Position numbers and translations under genes: made by a program
Source: Chryseobacterium sp. JUb7
GTDB lineage: Bacteria > Bacteroidota > Bacteroidia > Flavobacteriales > Weeksellaceae
Direction: 5' to 3'
DNA length: 64,000 nt
Assembly: GCF_024806495.1 (NCBI RefSeq)
Contig: NZ_JANUFF010000004.1
Span: 186,001-250,000 of the forward strand
The notes under the pieces: generated by a model
What the model saw: only the letters and a program-made list of their open reading frames with translations
Databases searched by the model: none
What the model was told of the DNA's origin: nothing
Shown: in pieces, positions 43,926-54,182 of the stretch
Layout: every line of letters starts with the position of its first letter
Position numbering within the stretch: the first letter of the stretch is position 1

Positions 43926-46817
43926 TTATTTCTTTATAAATTTAATACTTTCAGAAATCGTATTATCTTTAATTGTTATAACATAAGTACCTCTTATTAA
44001 ATCAAATACCATTACCTGATTATTATTAATCATTCCTTTTTTCACCAACTGCCCTACTGCATTATGAATTTCAAAATTAGCCTTAGCGGAAACTTTGCTG
44101 ATATTTAAAATATCGGAAGTTGGATTTGGATACAACTGAATCTGTGTCTTAGGATTATTTAAATCCGCCGTACCTAATGAACTTGAAACAATTACTTTAT
44201 AATCTTCAACTTCACCATATGTATACGAAGTACATGCATCCGGTGATGTATTATAACGTAAAGCAACTCTCATCTTTAATGATTTGTTCAATACAGCTGT
44301 TGCAGGAACTGTAAATGAAGAGCTTACTGTAGGAGTAGTATTTGCAGGAGAATTCATTACCATTTCACTTGCTTCAAACGTTCCGTTTCTATTAAAGTCT
44401 ATCCAAACTTTCACTGCTTCTGAATATATTGTACCAGTCCATGTTTTGGTTACAGAAACTGAATTATTAGAAGAACCACTGATAAGGTTTATCGTTTTAG
44501 CTGGATCTGTACCATAATCTGTATAAGTTCCCGCTCCAGAAGTACTATTAACATTAGCCAATGTTACATTTGATATAAATTCATCATCTGAGTTTGAAGA
44601 TGTTAATGAACAATAAGTAACAGATGATAATGTTTTGAACTGACTGTTTGTACTATAGGCCCCAGGTGTTCCTGAACAAACTGCCGCTACCTGTACATCG
44701 TACAGAGTTTCATCTTCCAGACCGCTTAAAGTAGCACTGTTAGTCGTAGAAGTTGTCTGCATCCAAGAAGCATCTGTTGATTTTTTATATCTGATTTGAT
44801 AAGTAGCACCTACTACAATATTCCAACTCACCTCTGCAGATGAAGCTGTGATATTTCCAACCGTTACATTTGTAGGAGCACTTCCATCGCAACTAGAAGC
44901 TGTGGTCACTAATATTTGTTTTACGGCATAGAATACATTTCCGATTGAAGATATTCTTAATTTAATATTCTGTCCATTTAAAGCAATCGGAAAATTAAAG
45001 TTTTCTGTTCCGTCGTTTGGTGTTGATGCTGATAAAACAGTCCATGTAGTTCCGTTATTTGTAGTGTAATCTATCTTAACATTTGCCGCATTATATGGTG
45101 CTGCGTTTGTATTGGCTACATCCCACGTTACAGGAGATGAAATATTGTGATATACCTGTGTAGTATTGATTTTGAAAGGACCATCGTTACCCACAATAAT
45201 TTCCTGTGTTTCAAATTCAGTCTGCTGTTGGTTGGCAGCTGGATTATTATCTCTTACTGTTACTGCAAATCCTGTAGTTCTTGGAACCATTGAAACAGAT
45301 TCCCAGGTATTTCCACTATTATTCAATACCCCGTTTAATACAGATGTAAAATTAGGAAAGTATCTTACAGGGCTAGAATTTGGCACTGCAGATCGAAAAG
45401 AAGCTCCACTTGCAGTAGTTCCTAAATTATTTTTATTAACAGTAGTTAATGCGTCATCTATTTCTTCCCATGAATAGCTCAATGGATCATTTTCAGCGTC
45501 TGTCGCAGAAGCAGTTAATACAAAAGCAGTTCCTTTAGGAATATTATAACTAGGTAATGCTGCTATCAAAGGAGGATTATTGGTAATCGCAGTTTCAACA
45601 TCACAGGTTGTGGATGCTAAATTCTGCTGAACCTGTACGATACTGGCAACATGGAAGTATGCATCTGAATGAGCTTGTACATCATTATTTGCACCGGTAA
45701 TTCCGGCATATCCCATGATAGTAGAACCAGATCCCGGCTCCATATTAACCCCTGTTCCTTCCAGACTCATTGAAAAAGTATGATTAGCTCCAAGCTGATG
45801 TCCCATCTCATGGGCTACAAAATCGATATCGAAGTTATCACCTACCGGACTTGTACTTTGAGTAAAAGCAGATCCTTTTCCTTCTGGATCAGCCGCTGTA
45901 GGACTGGTACAGACACATCCGATACAACCAGCATTTCCGTTATTTCCGGCCGCATTAAATAAATGTCCGATATCATAGTTTGGCTCACCCACATTTGCTG
46001 TAAGTGTTTGTTGCAATTCTGAATTTAAATTAGTCGTATAAGGATCCGAAGCCGCATTGGTATATATAATCCCCGGAAAATTCTGAACATTTAAGTGCAA
46101 TGCAAAATCTTTTTCAAACACACCGTTAACCCTTGTCATTGTGGCATTAATTGCTGCTAGAGCTCCCGCCACGGTTCCACCATTAAAAGCCGTGTATTCT
46201 CCCGTTACAGAAATTGCCAGTCTCATGGTTCTGTATTTCTTATCAGAAGATTTTGCAAAATTGGTAGGTTGATTTTTAAATGAGCTTCCAGCTGTGTAAA
46301 GATTTGCAATTTCCTGCTTAGATAACTTATTTTCATCGGTAGTACATACAAAGCCTCCTTTACTTTTATTCGATTTCGGATGTACTCCATATACCGTTTT
46401 ATCAGTATTCTGGGGTTCTATAAATTCATAATTCCCATCTTTAATAATCATCGACTGAAAATCATTGGGAGCTACTGAGAACCTTAAGAATTTTGAAGGA
46501 TCATCAATACCTACTCCTACATAAGAGCCCAATTGGTATTGATCAGCTAATTCTTTAACTACAACAGGAAAACTGTATACCGCAAATTTTTCAATTTTCC
46601 CATCTAATGTAGGCAATGAAATCTCCACGGGTTTAGCGCTTTTACCTGTTTCCTGAGCATCTTTAAGCTGTGTTCTGATTTTATTAAGATCAAGCCTGTA
46701 ATAGCTGCGTATGTTGGAAGATTGCTCTGATCTTCCGTTAAATGCAGTAGGTGTCCATTGCGAAAATGCTGAAACACCGATCAAACTGCAAAATAAAGAA
46801 ATAATAGTTTTTTTCAT
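43926..46817 (-). CDS. Secreted reprolysin-like zinc metallopeptidase, paralogue 2
   Basis: The 963-residue protein has the same plan as its neighbour: signal peptide (MKKTIISLFCSLIGVSAFSQ), propeptide region, and catalytic motif HEMGHQLGANH near residues 335-345 with GSTIMGYAGIT. A fibronectin type III repeat, a GEVED domain (GEVEDYKVIV) and a sorting domain IQLYPNPTSDILNI follow. The two proteins match over their whole length, which points to a tandem gene duplication. A -7 box TATTTTTG is at 46840-46847. The catalytic His-rich motif is intact, so both copies may be active. Confidence 0.93.
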   Translation of the reverse strand: MKKTIISLFCSLIGVSAFSQWTPTAFNGRSEQSSNIRSYYRLDLNKIRTQLKDAQETGKSAKPVEISLPTLDGKIEKFAVYSFPVVVKELADQYQLGSYVGVGIDDPSKFLRFSVAPNDFQSMIIKDGNYEFIEPQNTDKTVYGVHPKSNKSKGGFVCTTDENKLSKQEIANLYTAGSSFKNQPTNFAKSSDKKYRTMRLAISVTGEYTAFNGGTVAGALAAINATMTRVNGVFEKDFALHLNVQNFPGIIYTNAASDPYTTNLNSELQQTLTANVGEPNYDIGHLFNAAGNNGNAGCIGCVCTSPTAADPEGKGSAFTQSTSPVGDNFDIDFVAHEMGHQLGANHTFSMSLEGTGVNMEPGSGSTIMGYAGITGANNDVQAHSDAYFHVASIVQVQQNLASTTCDVETAITNNPPLIAALPSYNIPKGTAFVLTASATDAENDPLSYSWEEIDDALTTVNKNNLGTTASGASFRSAVPNSSPVRYFPNFTSVLNGVLNNSGNTWESVSMVPRTTGFAVTVRDNNPAANQQQTEFETQEIIVGNDGPFKINTTQVYHNISSPVTWDVANTNAAPYNAANVKIDYTTNNGTTWTVLSASTPNDGTENFNFPIALNGQNIKLRISSIGNVFYAVKQILVTTASSCDGSAPTNVTVGNITASSAEVSWNIVVGATYQIRYKKSTDASWMQTTSTTNSATLSGLEDETLYDVQVAAVCSGTPGAYSTNSQFKTLSSVTYCSLTSSNSDDEFISNVTLANVNSTSGAGTYTDYGTDPAKTINLISGSSNNSVSVTKTWTGTIYSEAVKVWIDFNRNGTFEASEMVMNSPANTTPTVSSSFTVPATAVLNKSLKMRVALRYNTSPDACTSYTYGEVEDYKVIVSSSLGTADLNNPKTQIQLYPNPTSDILNISKVSAKANFEIHNAVGQLVKKGMINNNQVMVFDLIRGTYVITIKDNTISESIKFIKK

Positions 46818-46950
46818 ATAGGCATCATTTTTTTGTACTCAAAAATATCTATATGAAAAATTAAAAGCTAAAAAAAACGAAATAATTTAATATAAAGCAT
46901 TAATTGATATCGAATAAATCATTTTTAACTAAAATTAATCATTATTAACA

Positions 46951-46980
46951 AAAAAAATCTTAAGAAAATTCTTAAGATTT
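46951..46980 (-). terminator. Terminator of the DUF6048 gene
   Basis: A perfect 12-bp stem AAATCTTAAGAA with its complement and a 2-nt loop is followed on the minus strand by T residues. It lies 39 bases downstream of the stop at 47020. Confidence 0.8.
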
Positions 46981-47019
46981 AATCGAACATATCAACTGAT
47001 TGTGAAAAAAGCTGTATTT

Positions 47020-47679
47020 CTAAAATTTATACCCGATATTCCATGCAAATCCCATATTGAACTTGGAAGAACTTCTTCCGAAACCCGGAATGATCATTGG
47101 CTGAATATCATCTTGTTTGGTTGTGAAAACCATATATCTAGGCTGAAGATTGACATCAATATAAAAATTGGACTCAAAAAGCTGAACCCTTCCTCCAAGA
47201 GTGCCTTCGAGCCAATAGGAAGACTGTGTAGAAGAAGGAAATGCTATAGAAGAGCTGCTTCCTCCGTATCCCCGAACCGGCACGGACATATACTCCTGTG
47301 TGTAAAAAGATCCGCCCAATTTTCCTCCTGCATAAAAACCGTTAAAAGCATTTTCTGCATCTTTTGCCAGCATATAAAATGCACCCAATTTCAAAAAAGG
47401 GCCATTCGCTTTGGCATCGTAGCCGTTTTTCTGATAAATGTTTTTATCAAAACCGGCCTCAATAACAGCATGCAAATCACCTTTTACTCTTGAAGAGATA
47501 AATCCCTGATACAGTTTTCTGTCGGAAAAGAAAGAAGCACCAAAATTAAGAACATCAAAACCTACCATAAAATTCGGTTCATACTTCCATTGTTCTTTTT
47601 TCACTTCTTTTTTATCCTGAGCAAACCCCAGCAGGCTTATAATGCTAAAAAAGAAGGTAAAGATTAGTCTTGTCTTCAT
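47020..47679 (-). CDS. DUF6048-like outer membrane beta-barrel protein
   Basis: The 219-residue protein has a signal peptide (cleavage near residue 20, SLLGFAQDKK). It then alternates short strands with aromatic ends, finishing with the strand FNMGFAWNIGYKF, the usual C-terminal Phe of a Bacteroidota outer membrane barrel. The assignment to DUF6048 rests on its pairing with a DUF6452-like lipoprotein and rlmD. Its 5' end overlaps the upstream gene by 35 bases. The function is unknown. Confidence 0.75.
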   Translation of the reverse strand: MKTRLIFTFFFSIISLLGFAQDKKEVKKEQWKYEPNFMVGFDVLNFGASFFSDRKLYQGFISSRVKGDLHAVIEAGFDKNIYQKNGYDAKANGPFLKLGAFYMLAKDAENAFNGFYAGGKLGGSFYTQEYMSVPVRGYGGSSSSIAFPSSTQSSYWLEGTLGGRVQLFESNFYIDVNLQPRYMVFTTKQDDIQPMIIPGFGRSSSKFNMGFAWNIGYKF

Positions 47680-48121
47680 TCTCTATTTGATTTAATCCTA
47701 ATTCCAGCTTCTGAACCGGGCTAGGTGTTACTAATTCTGAACTTAAATTCTCATATGATTTCTTAATTCCACATCCTGGAGATACATAGGTATTTTTGGT
47801 GGAATAATTGACTCTTACTTTAGCTTCAGGGCCATTGAGCCTTGTTTTAAAATAAATATCTGTAAAAGGCGAATCGTCAACACGCAATGGTATTAATCTG
47901 GACTCATTATTAGCCGTTTTACCCAATGCAACCTTCCCGGATCCATAATCTACCGATACATACAGAGAATCAACAGTAAGAGCCTTTCCCGATTCTGCAT
48001 TTTTGAAAGATATTTTCATTCTCGGAGTACCTTCTCCACTTTCGCAAATATCATCATCTCCTCCGCAAGAAATCAACATTCCTAAGGTACAGACTAGTAA
48101 AAGAAATTTAAAATACTTCAT
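47645..48121 (-). CDS. DUF6452-like lipoprotein
   Basis: The 158-residue protein has the lipobox MLISCGGDDD (Cys19) with an Asp-rich start after the lipidated Cys. It continues with a beta-rich domain containing PRMKISFKNAESGKAL and a C-terminal strand QKLELGLNQIENEDKTNLYLLF. A -7 box TAAATTTG at 48141-48148 lies 19 bases upstream of the start. The overlap with the next gene suggests that a lipoprotein and a barrel protein act together in the outer membrane; this is inference. Confidence 0.75.
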   Translation of the reverse strand: MKYFKFLLLVCTLGMLISCGGDDDICESGEGTPRMKISFKNAESGKALTVDSLYVSVDYGSGKVALGKTANNESRLIPLRVDDSPFTDIYFKTRLNGPEAKVRVNYSTKNTYVSPGCGIKKSYENLSSELVTPSPVQKLELGLNQIENEDKTNLYLLF

Positions 48122-48154
48122 ATTAAGATTTGATAAGTTTCAAATTTAAATAAA

Positions 48155-49567
48155 TTATTTTTTAATCAACAACGCAATATTTTCCACGTGGTGTGTTTGC
48201 GGGAACATATCTACCGGTAAAATTTTCACCAGCGTATAATGATCTTTCATCAAAGCAAGATCTCTCGCCTGTGTTGCAGAATTACAGCTTACATACACTA
48301 CTTTTTCCGGAGCGAGTTTTAATATCTGTTCAACTACTTTTTGGTGCATCCCATCTCTTGGCGGATCGGTAATTAAAACATCTGCTTTAGGATGATTTTC
48401 CAAAAATTCATCATTAAAGACATTTTTCATGTCTCCACAGTAGAATGTCGTATTGGTAAGACCATTTAATTCAGCATGTTCAATAGCAGCATCGATAGCT
48501 TCCTGCACAGATTCGATTCCGATTACCTGTTTTGCATTTCGAGCCACATACTGAGCGATAGTTCCTGTTCCGGTATACAAATCATAAACTACTTCATCGC
48601 CTTTCAGATCAGCAAATTCAAGGGTTTTTCTGTACAACTCCAATGCTTGCTTGTAATTGGTCTGAAAGAATGATTTTGGACCTATTTTAAATTTCAGCCC
48701 ATCCATTTCTTCCATTAAAAACCCTTCTCCAAAATAGATATTCACATCCAAATCGTAGATAGAATCATTCGGCTTTGGATTAATGGCATAGACCAAAGTT
48801 TTAATCTGAGGAAATTGTCCTAACAGGAATTCAAAAAGGTTTTCTCTGTTTTCTTTTTCTTCTCTGTAAAGCTGGAAAAGAACCATCCATTCTCCCTTAG
48901 AATTCTGTCTCATCATTAGGGTTCTCAAGAATCCTTCCTGATTTTTAACATCAAAGAAATCAAGACCATGATCTACTCCGTATTTTTTTACAGCCAAACG
49001 GATTGCATTCGATGGATCTTCCTGAAGAAAACATTCTTTAAGATCCAAAATCTTACTCCACATTCCCGGAATATGAAATCCTAAAGCATCTTTACTTCCG
49101 AAATTTTCTTCAGAACTAATCTCATATTTAGTAAGCCAACGAGCGTTTGAAAAAGAAAATTCCATTTTATTTCTGTAAAAATACTGCTCTTCAGACCCTA
49201 AAATCGGAACGGTTTCAAAATCATCAATTCCCCCAATTCTTTTAATATTATTGTAAACCTCTTCCTGCTTGAAATCCAATTGTTTTTCATAGCTCATATT
49301 CTGCCATTTGCAACCGCCGCAAACGCCAAAGTGAATACATTTTGGTTCTACTCTGTAAGGGGATTTTTCAAGAACTTCAACAGCTTCGCCTTCATAATAT
49401 TTAGACTTTGCTTTTTTAACTTTTACATTCACAATATCCCCGGGAATAGCTCCGGAAACGATCACAGTTTTACCTTCTTCCGTTCTTCCAACGGCTACAC
49501 CTTTTGCTCCGGCGCTTAAAAGCTTTATATTTTCAAGAATTAAATCTCTCTTTTTCTTCCTACTCAT
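48155..49567 (-). CDS. rlmD: 23S rRNA (uracil-C5)-methyltransferase RlmD/RumA
   Basis: The enzyme methylates U1939-type positions of 23S rRNA with SAM. The 470-residue protein has an N-terminal TRAM domain (about 8-65, with VKVKKAKSKYYEGEAVEVL). A Cys-rich cluster CIHFGVCGGCKWQNM that should bind [4Fe-4S] follows, then the SAM domain with DLYTGTGTIAQ and the DPPRDGMH motif. The catalytic motif VYVSCNSATQARDL contains the nucleophile Cys. The length and order are normal for the RumA group. Confidence 0.95.
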   Translation of the reverse strand: MSRKKKRDLILENIKLLSAGAKGVAVGRTEEGKTVIVSGAIPGDIVNVKVKKAKSKYYEGEAVEVLEKSPYRVEPKCIHFGVCGGCKWQNMSYEKQLDFKQEEVYNNIKRIGGIDDFETVPILGSEEQYFYRNKMEFSFSNARWLTKYEISSEENFGSKDALGFHIPGMWSKILDLKECFLQEDPSNAIRLAVKKYGVDHGLDFFDVKNQEGFLRTLMMRQNSKGEWMVLFQLYREEKENRENLFEFLLGQFPQIKTLVYAINPKPNDSIYDLDVNIYFGEGFLMEEMDGLKFKIGPKSFFQTNYKQALELYRKTLEFADLKGDEVVYDLYTGTGTIAQYVARNAKQVIGIESVQEAIDAAIEHAELNGLTNTTFYCGDMKNVFNDEFLENHPKADVLITDPPRDGMHQKVVEQILKLAPEKVVYVSCNSATQARDLALMKDHYTLVKILPVDMFPQTHHVENIALLIKK

Positions 49568-49623
49568 TCTAAAATTTTCTATTTTTCTAATCGGAATCTT
49601 ACGATTTCAGTTTGCAAAAATAC

Positions 49624-49656
49624 AATAAAAAAAAACCTTATCCGAAGATAAGGTTT
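49624..49656 (-). terminator. Terminator of the TlpA-like gene
   Basis: A perfect 10-bp stem AAACCTTATC with loop cgaa (49633-49656) is followed on the minus strand by a T run and lies 20 bases after the stop at 49677. It overlaps the region expected to hold the rlmD promoter (possible -7 box at 49615-49622). Confidence 0.85.
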
Positions 49657-49676
49657 CTATATATAATCAATTTAAA

Positions 49677-51227
49677 TTATTTTGTCTGAGCCGGTTGAGG
49701 ATTTCCCTGCTGAGGAGCTGGTGCCGGAGCTACCTGAACCGCTGAAGGATCCATTCCCTGCTGCTGTAACTGAGCAGTAGGATCTACTTTCGGAGCTGAA
49801 AGCCCTGTCTGCTTATCCAATACCGTTACCAATTCAGGATCACCAAGATTTACAAATGATCTTGCTGCTATTTTTCCGTCTTTGTCTACGATAACAAAAC
49901 AAGGAAGTTTAAATCCGTAAACACCGTATTTTTTAGCAATATCAGATCCTAATCCTCCATCTGCATATACATTTGTTCCAGGAATTCCTTTCAGTAAAGA
50001 ATTGCTTGTTTTTGTGAATTGTTCTTTTGTATCATCTAAGTCTACAAAAATAAAATTCATTTTAGACTTATAGAAGTTAACCACTTCTTTCAAAACAGGT
50101 ACAGTAGCTTCACCGATATAAGGATTCCAAGATGCATAAAATACTAACATGTATGGTTTTCCTTTATTTTCTGAAAGCTTGTATGCTTTTCCGTCTTGTT
50201 TAACCAATGATGCATCCTGAGCTAATTCTCCAACTTTAGGACCGTTAACAGCGATTTGAATTTTTTCTAAGTCACTTTTAATCGTAGCATCTTTGATATC
50301 CTCAGAAATGATTTTTTTAAGTTTATCTGTAGTTTTCGCCGGAGTTCCAGGGTGAATATCAGACTGAGCCATTACAAAAGCTAAAAGATAGTCTTTAGTA
50401 GTCTGAGAAAGATCTTTTTTACCTTTCAAAAATTCATTAAATAATTCTGAAGTGGTAATATCTGTTTTTCCTTTGCTTTTTGCTTCAGCATATTTTTGGA
50501 AATCAGGACTCATTTTTGATAAAAGGTAACTTCTGTACGCCGGGTTTTCTTTTACCATCTGATCTTTATTCTCCTGAAGTTTATTTTCATAATCTGTGAA
50601 AACTTTAGATACTTTGAAAGAAGGATTACCAGACATTTGACCTTTCATCATCTCATACTGACTCATGATTGAAAGAATAGTACTTGCAATATCATTTTTC
50701 TTCCAAGCTACCACTTCACTGTCAGGGCTGAACTTTTTAACATTTTCTTCAATGTTTTTTTCAACATCCTTTTGTACTTTCTCTACTCCCTGAACAAAAG
50801 TTTTCTCATCTTTTGTCATCAGCTCTTTCATATTTACTGTCTGAGCATAATTTGTAAGGTATTTTTGAGTAGCTGTGAAGAAATCATTGTTCTTCTTAGC
50901 ATCACCCGTAATAACATATTCACTTGGGAAAGTCAAACCGTTTCCAGAAATCTCAAGAGTCTGACCACCTTTTAAATACACTAAATTTTGTTTTCCACCA
51001 TAAGAAATCACATACATTCCATTTTTAGGAGCTTCAAAGCTTCCTGTAAATGTTCCGTCATTTTTCATTCCGATATTTGCCAACGGTAAAGTGGCCACAC
51101 CTGAAGCTTCAATAAATTCGATTCTCTCTAATGGAGATCCGCCAGTGATTTTTCCTTTTACTTCAACTTTTTTAGAGCAAGACATCGCAAAAATCGCGAT
51201 GATAAACAATAAAAGATATTTTTTCAT
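49677..51227 (-). CDS. TlpA/AhpC-like lipoprotein with degenerate thioredoxin site
   Basis: The 516-residue protein has the lipobox FAMSCSKK (Cys16) and a DUF4369-type beta domain (about 20-110, GKITGGSPLERIEFIEA). A long helical middle and a C-terminal thioredoxin fold follow, then a Pro/Gln-rich tail. Where TlpA and ResA proteins carry CXXC, the sequence is YASWNPYIGEA, so both redox Cys are missing. The frame is open 17 codons further upstream, but a promoter at 51247-51278 overlaps that region, so MKKYLLLFIIAIF at 51227 is the start. The role may be binding rather than redox; this is inference. Confidence 0.85.
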   Translation of the reverse strand: MKKYLLLFIIAIFAMSCSKKVEVKGKITGGSPLERIEFIEASGVATLPLANIGMKNDGTFTGSFEAPKNGMYVISYGGKQNLVYLKGGQTLEISGNGLTFPSEYVITGDAKKNNDFFTATQKYLTNYAQTVNMKELMTKDEKTFVQGVEKVQKDVEKNIEENVKKFSPDSEVVAWKKNDIASTILSIMSQYEMMKGQMSGNPSFKVSKVFTDYENKLQENKDQMVKENPAYRSYLLSKMSPDFQKYAEAKSKGKTDITTSELFNEFLKGKKDLSQTTKDYLLAFVMAQSDIHPGTPAKTTDKLKKIISEDIKDATIKSDLEKIQIAVNGPKVGELAQDASLVKQDGKAYKLSENKGKPYMLVFYASWNPYIGEATVPVLKEVVNFYKSKMNFIFVDLDDTKEQFTKTSNSLLKGIPGTNVYADGGLGSDIAKKYGVYGFKLPCFVIVDKDGKIAARSFVNLGDPELVTVLDKQTGLSAPKVDPTAQLQQQGMDPSAVQVAPAPAPQQGNPQPAQTK

Positions 51228-51246
51228 TTTGAATTTTATAATTACG

Positions 51247-51278
51247 CAAAAATAAGTTTTTAGATATACTAAATGCAA
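51247..51278 (-). promoter_or_regulatory. Promoter of the TlpA-like gene
   Basis: On the minus strand TTG (51276-51278), a 21-bp spacer and TATTTTTG (51247-51254) lie 19 bases before the ATG at 51227. This supports the shorter start. Confidence 0.65.
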
Positions 51279-51307
51279 TTAAATAGCACTTTTATGAAAG
51301 ATTTAAC

Positions 51308-51341
51308 TAAAAAAAATCGCCATCCGGTGAGGAGACGATTT
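51308..51341 (-). terminator. Terminator of sdhCAB
   Basis: On the minus strand an imperfect stem (AAATCG with CGATTT, plus inner TCC/GGA pairs) is followed by T residues, 22 bases after the sdhB stop. Confidence 0.7.
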
Positions 51342-51362
51342 TTTATGGTATCTCAATATAGA

Positions 51363-52130
51363 TTATCCTCTGTCAGCAAGGGCTGCCATGTATTCTCTAT
51401 TCATTCTGGCGATGTTCTCAAGAGAGATTCCTTTCGGACATTCCACCTCACAAGCCCCAGTGTTTGAACAGTTACCGAATCCTTCTTCGTCCATAGCTTT
51501 CACCATGTTCAGAACTCTTCTCTTCGCTTCTACTCTACCCTGAGGTAAAAGAGCATACTGAGAAACTTTAGCTCCTACGAATAACATTGCAGATCCGTTT
51601 TTACAAGTAGCCACACAAGCTCCACATCCGATACAAGCCGCAGCATCCATCGCTTTGTCGGCATCTTCTTTAGGAACCGGAATTGCATTGGCATCCAGCG
51701 TATTACCTGAAGTATTAACTGAGATGAAACCACCTGCAGCCATTACTCTGTCGAATGCGCTTCTGTCTACCATTAAATCTTTAATAACCGGGAAAGCAGC
51801 ACTTCTCCAAGGTTCAATAACGATCGTTTCACCGTCTTTGAACATTCTCATGTGAAGCTGACAAGTCGTGATACCCGTATCAGGACCGTGTGCTCTACCA
51901 TTGATATAAAGAGAACACATACCGCAGATTCCTTCACGACAGTCGTGGTCGAAAGCGATAGGTTCTTTTCCTTCGTTAATGATATTTTCGTTCAAAATAT
52001 CTAACATTTCTAAGAAAGAAGAATCTGTAGAAACATCTGATATTTTGTAGGTCTCAAACTGACCTTTAGTTTTGCTATTTTTTTGTCTCCAAATTTTTAG
52101 GGTAAGATGAAGGCCTTTTTTTGCACTCAT
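51363..52130 (-). CDS. sdhB: Succinate dehydrogenase/fumarate reductase iron-sulfur subunit
   Basis: SdhB passes electrons from FAD to quinone. The 255-residue protein carries the [2Fe-2S] motif [20 protein letters not shown], and then [15 protein letters not shown] and [15 protein letters not shown] for the [4Fe-4S] and [3Fe-4S] clusters. It is the last gene of sdhCAB. The SdhCAB order with a single membrane subunit is the type found in Bacteroidota and Wolinella. Confidence 0.97.
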   Translation of the reverse strand: MSAKKGLHLTLKIWRQKNSKTKGQFETYKISDVSTDSSFLEMLDILNENIINEGKEPIAFDHDCREGICGMCSLYINGRAHGPDTGITTCQLHMRMFKDGETIVIEPWRSAAFPVIKDLMVDRSAFDRVMAAGGFISVNTSGNTLDANAIPVPKEDADKAMDAAACIGCGACVATCKNGSAMLFVGAKVSQYALLPQGRVEAKRRVLNMVKAMDEEGFGNCSNTGACEVECPKGISLENIARMNREYMAALADRG

Positions 52131-52154
52131 AATGATTTTTTTATAGGTTGGAGA

Positions 52155-54167
52155 TTATTTGTAACTTCTTGCTTTAACTTCAATGTTTTCGTAGATCAAG
52201 TCTTCTTTATGCAGAACTTCTGTGGTGATATCATCACTCTGATATTCCCAAGCTCCCACATATTTAAAGTTAACATCATCTCTTTCCGCTTCACCTTCAG
52301 GAGTAGCATGATCTTCTCTGAAGTGTCCACCACAAGATTCATTTCTGTGTAATGCATCAATCGCCATTAACTGTCCTAATTCAATGAAATCTGCCACTCT
52401 GAAAGCTTTTTCAAGCTCAGTGTTCATTCCATCGGCATCACCAGGAACTTTCACATCTGCCCAGAACTCTTTTTTCACCTGAGCAATTTCAGCAATAGCT
52501 TCTTTCAAACCTTCAGGAGTTCTTCCCATTCCCACCTTATTCCACATGATATGTCCTAATTTTTTGTGGAAATGATCTACTGAATGAGTTCCTTTATTAT
52601 TTAAGAAGAAATCTACTTTATCTTTAATTTCTTTTTCAGCTTTGTCAAAATCTGCAGAGTTTGTAGGAATCGCACCTGTTCTGATGTCTGCAGAAAGATA
52701 ATCTGCAATCGTGTAAGGAAGTACGAAATATCCGTCTGCCAAACCTTGCATCAAAGCAGAAGCTCCCAATCTGTTAGCTCCGTGATCTGAGAAGTTAGCT
52801 TCACCGATTACGAAACATCCCGGAATAGTAGACTGCAAGTTATAATCTACCCAAACACCACCCATTGTATAGTGTACTGCAGGATAAATCTTCATTGGCG
52901 TTTTATAAGGATCATCAGCTGTAATTTTCTCGTACATTACGAATAAGTTACCGTATTTCTCCTCAATCCAAGCCTTTCCTAAATCATAGATCTGCTGATC
53001 CGTAGGATTGTGAATATGTTTTTCGATAGCGGCTTCTTTACCTTTTTTGATGATCTCTGTAGAGAAATCCAGGTAAACACCTTCTTTAGTATCATTATTT
53101 TCGATTCCGAAACCAGCATCACATCTTTCTTTACCCGCTCTAGAAGCAACGTCTCTAGGCACCAAGTTTCCGAATGCAGGATATCTTCTCTCTAAATAAT
53201 AATCTCTATCTTCTTCTTTGATATTTTCTGGTCTTAATTTACCTTCTCTGATCGCTACAGAATCTTCTTTTTTCTTAGGAACCCAGATTCTTCCTGAGTT
53301 TCTAAGAGATTCAGACATCAAAGTCAGTTTAGACTGCTGAGTTCCGTGAACCGGAATACAAGTCGGGTGAATCTGTACATAACAAGGGTTTGCGAAATAC
53401 GCTCCTTTTTTGTGGATTTTCCAAGCCGCAGAAACGTTTGATCCCATTGCATTTGTAGAAAGGAAATATACGTTTCCGTAACCTCCAGAAGCAATTACAA
53501 CAGCGTGAGCAGAATGTCTTTCGATTTCACCTGTTACCAGGTTTCTTGCGATAATACCTCTTGCTTTTCCGTCTACAATTACCAATTCCATCATTTCATG
53601 ACGGTTGTACATTTTAATTCTTCCTTTACCGATCTGACGGCTCATTGAAGAATAGGCACCTAATAATAACTGTTGACCTGTTTGCCCTTTAGCATAAAAA
53701 GTTCTTTTTACCTGAACCCCACCAAATGAACGGTTATCTAACTGACCGCCGTAATCTCTACCGAAAGGAACTCCCTGAGAAACACACTGGTCGATAATAT
53801 TTGCAGAAACTTCAGCTAATCTGTAAACGTTGGCCTCTCTCGCTCTGTAGTCACCACCTTTGATGGTGTCATAGAACAATCTGTAGGTAGAGTCACCGTC
53901 TCCCTGATAATTTTTAGCTGCATTGATCCCCCCTTGAGCTGCAATAGAGTGCGCTCTTCTTGGAGAATCCTGATAGCAGAATGCTTTTACATTGTATCCC
54001 TGCTCAGCCAGAGTAGCTGCAGCAGAACCACCTGCCAAACCTGTACCAACAACAATAATATCAATCTTATCTCTGTTGTTTGGTGCAACAAGGTTCATAT
54101 GGTCTTTATGATTTTCCCACTTATCCTTTAAAGGACCCGCCGGAATTTTTGAATCTAATTTACTCAT
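52155..54167 (-). CDS. sdhA: Succinate dehydrogenase/fumarate reductase flavoprotein subunit
   Basis: The flavoprotein oxidises succinate to fumarate. The 670-residue protein has the FAD-binding [18 protein letters not shown] near residue 41, the covalent-FAD His in [14 protein letters not shown], and [18 protein letters not shown]. The active-site region [16 protein letters not shown] and the C-terminal [12 protein letters not shown] motif follow. The length fits the b558-type family (about 660). It lies between sdhC and sdhB. Confidence 0.97.
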   Translation of the reverse strand: MSKLDSKIPAGPLKDKWENHKDHMNLVAPNNRDKIDIIVVGTGLAGGSAAATLAEQGYNVKAFCYQDSPRRAHSIAAQGGINAAKNYQGDGDSTYRLFYDTIKGGDYRAREANVYRLAEVSANIIDQCVSQGVPFGRDYGGQLDNRSFGGVQVKRTFYAKGQTGQQLLLGAYSSMSRQIGKGRIKMYNRHEMMELVIVDGKARGIIARNLVTGEIERHSAHAVVIASGGYGNVYFLSTNAMGSNVSAAWKIHKKGAYFANPCYVQIHPTCIPVHGTQQSKLTLMSESLRNSGRIWVPKKKEDSVAIREGKLRPENIKEEDRDYYLERRYPAFGNLVPRDVASRAGKERCDAGFGIENNDTKEGVYLDFSTEIIKKGKEAAIEKHIHNPTDQQIYDLGKAWIEEKYGNLFVMYEKITADDPYKTPMKIYPAVHYTMGGVWVDYNLQSTIPGCFVIGEANFSDHGANRLGASALMQGLADGYFVLPYTIADYLSADIRTGAIPTNSADFDKAEKEIKDKVDFFLNNKGTHSVDHFHKKLGHIMWNKVGMGRTPEGLKEAIAEIAQVKKEFWADVKVPGDADGMNTELEKAFRVADFIELGQLMAIDALHRNESCGGHFREDHATPEGEAERDDVNFKYVGAWEYQSDDITTEVLHKEDLIYENIEVKARSYK

Positions 54168-54182
54168 ACTGGTATATTGATA

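Noticed and set aside
44284..44517. Antisense frames within the metallopeptidase and FN3 genes
   Set aside because: They are shadows of Thr/Ser/Val-rich coding sequence and have no start context or motifs.
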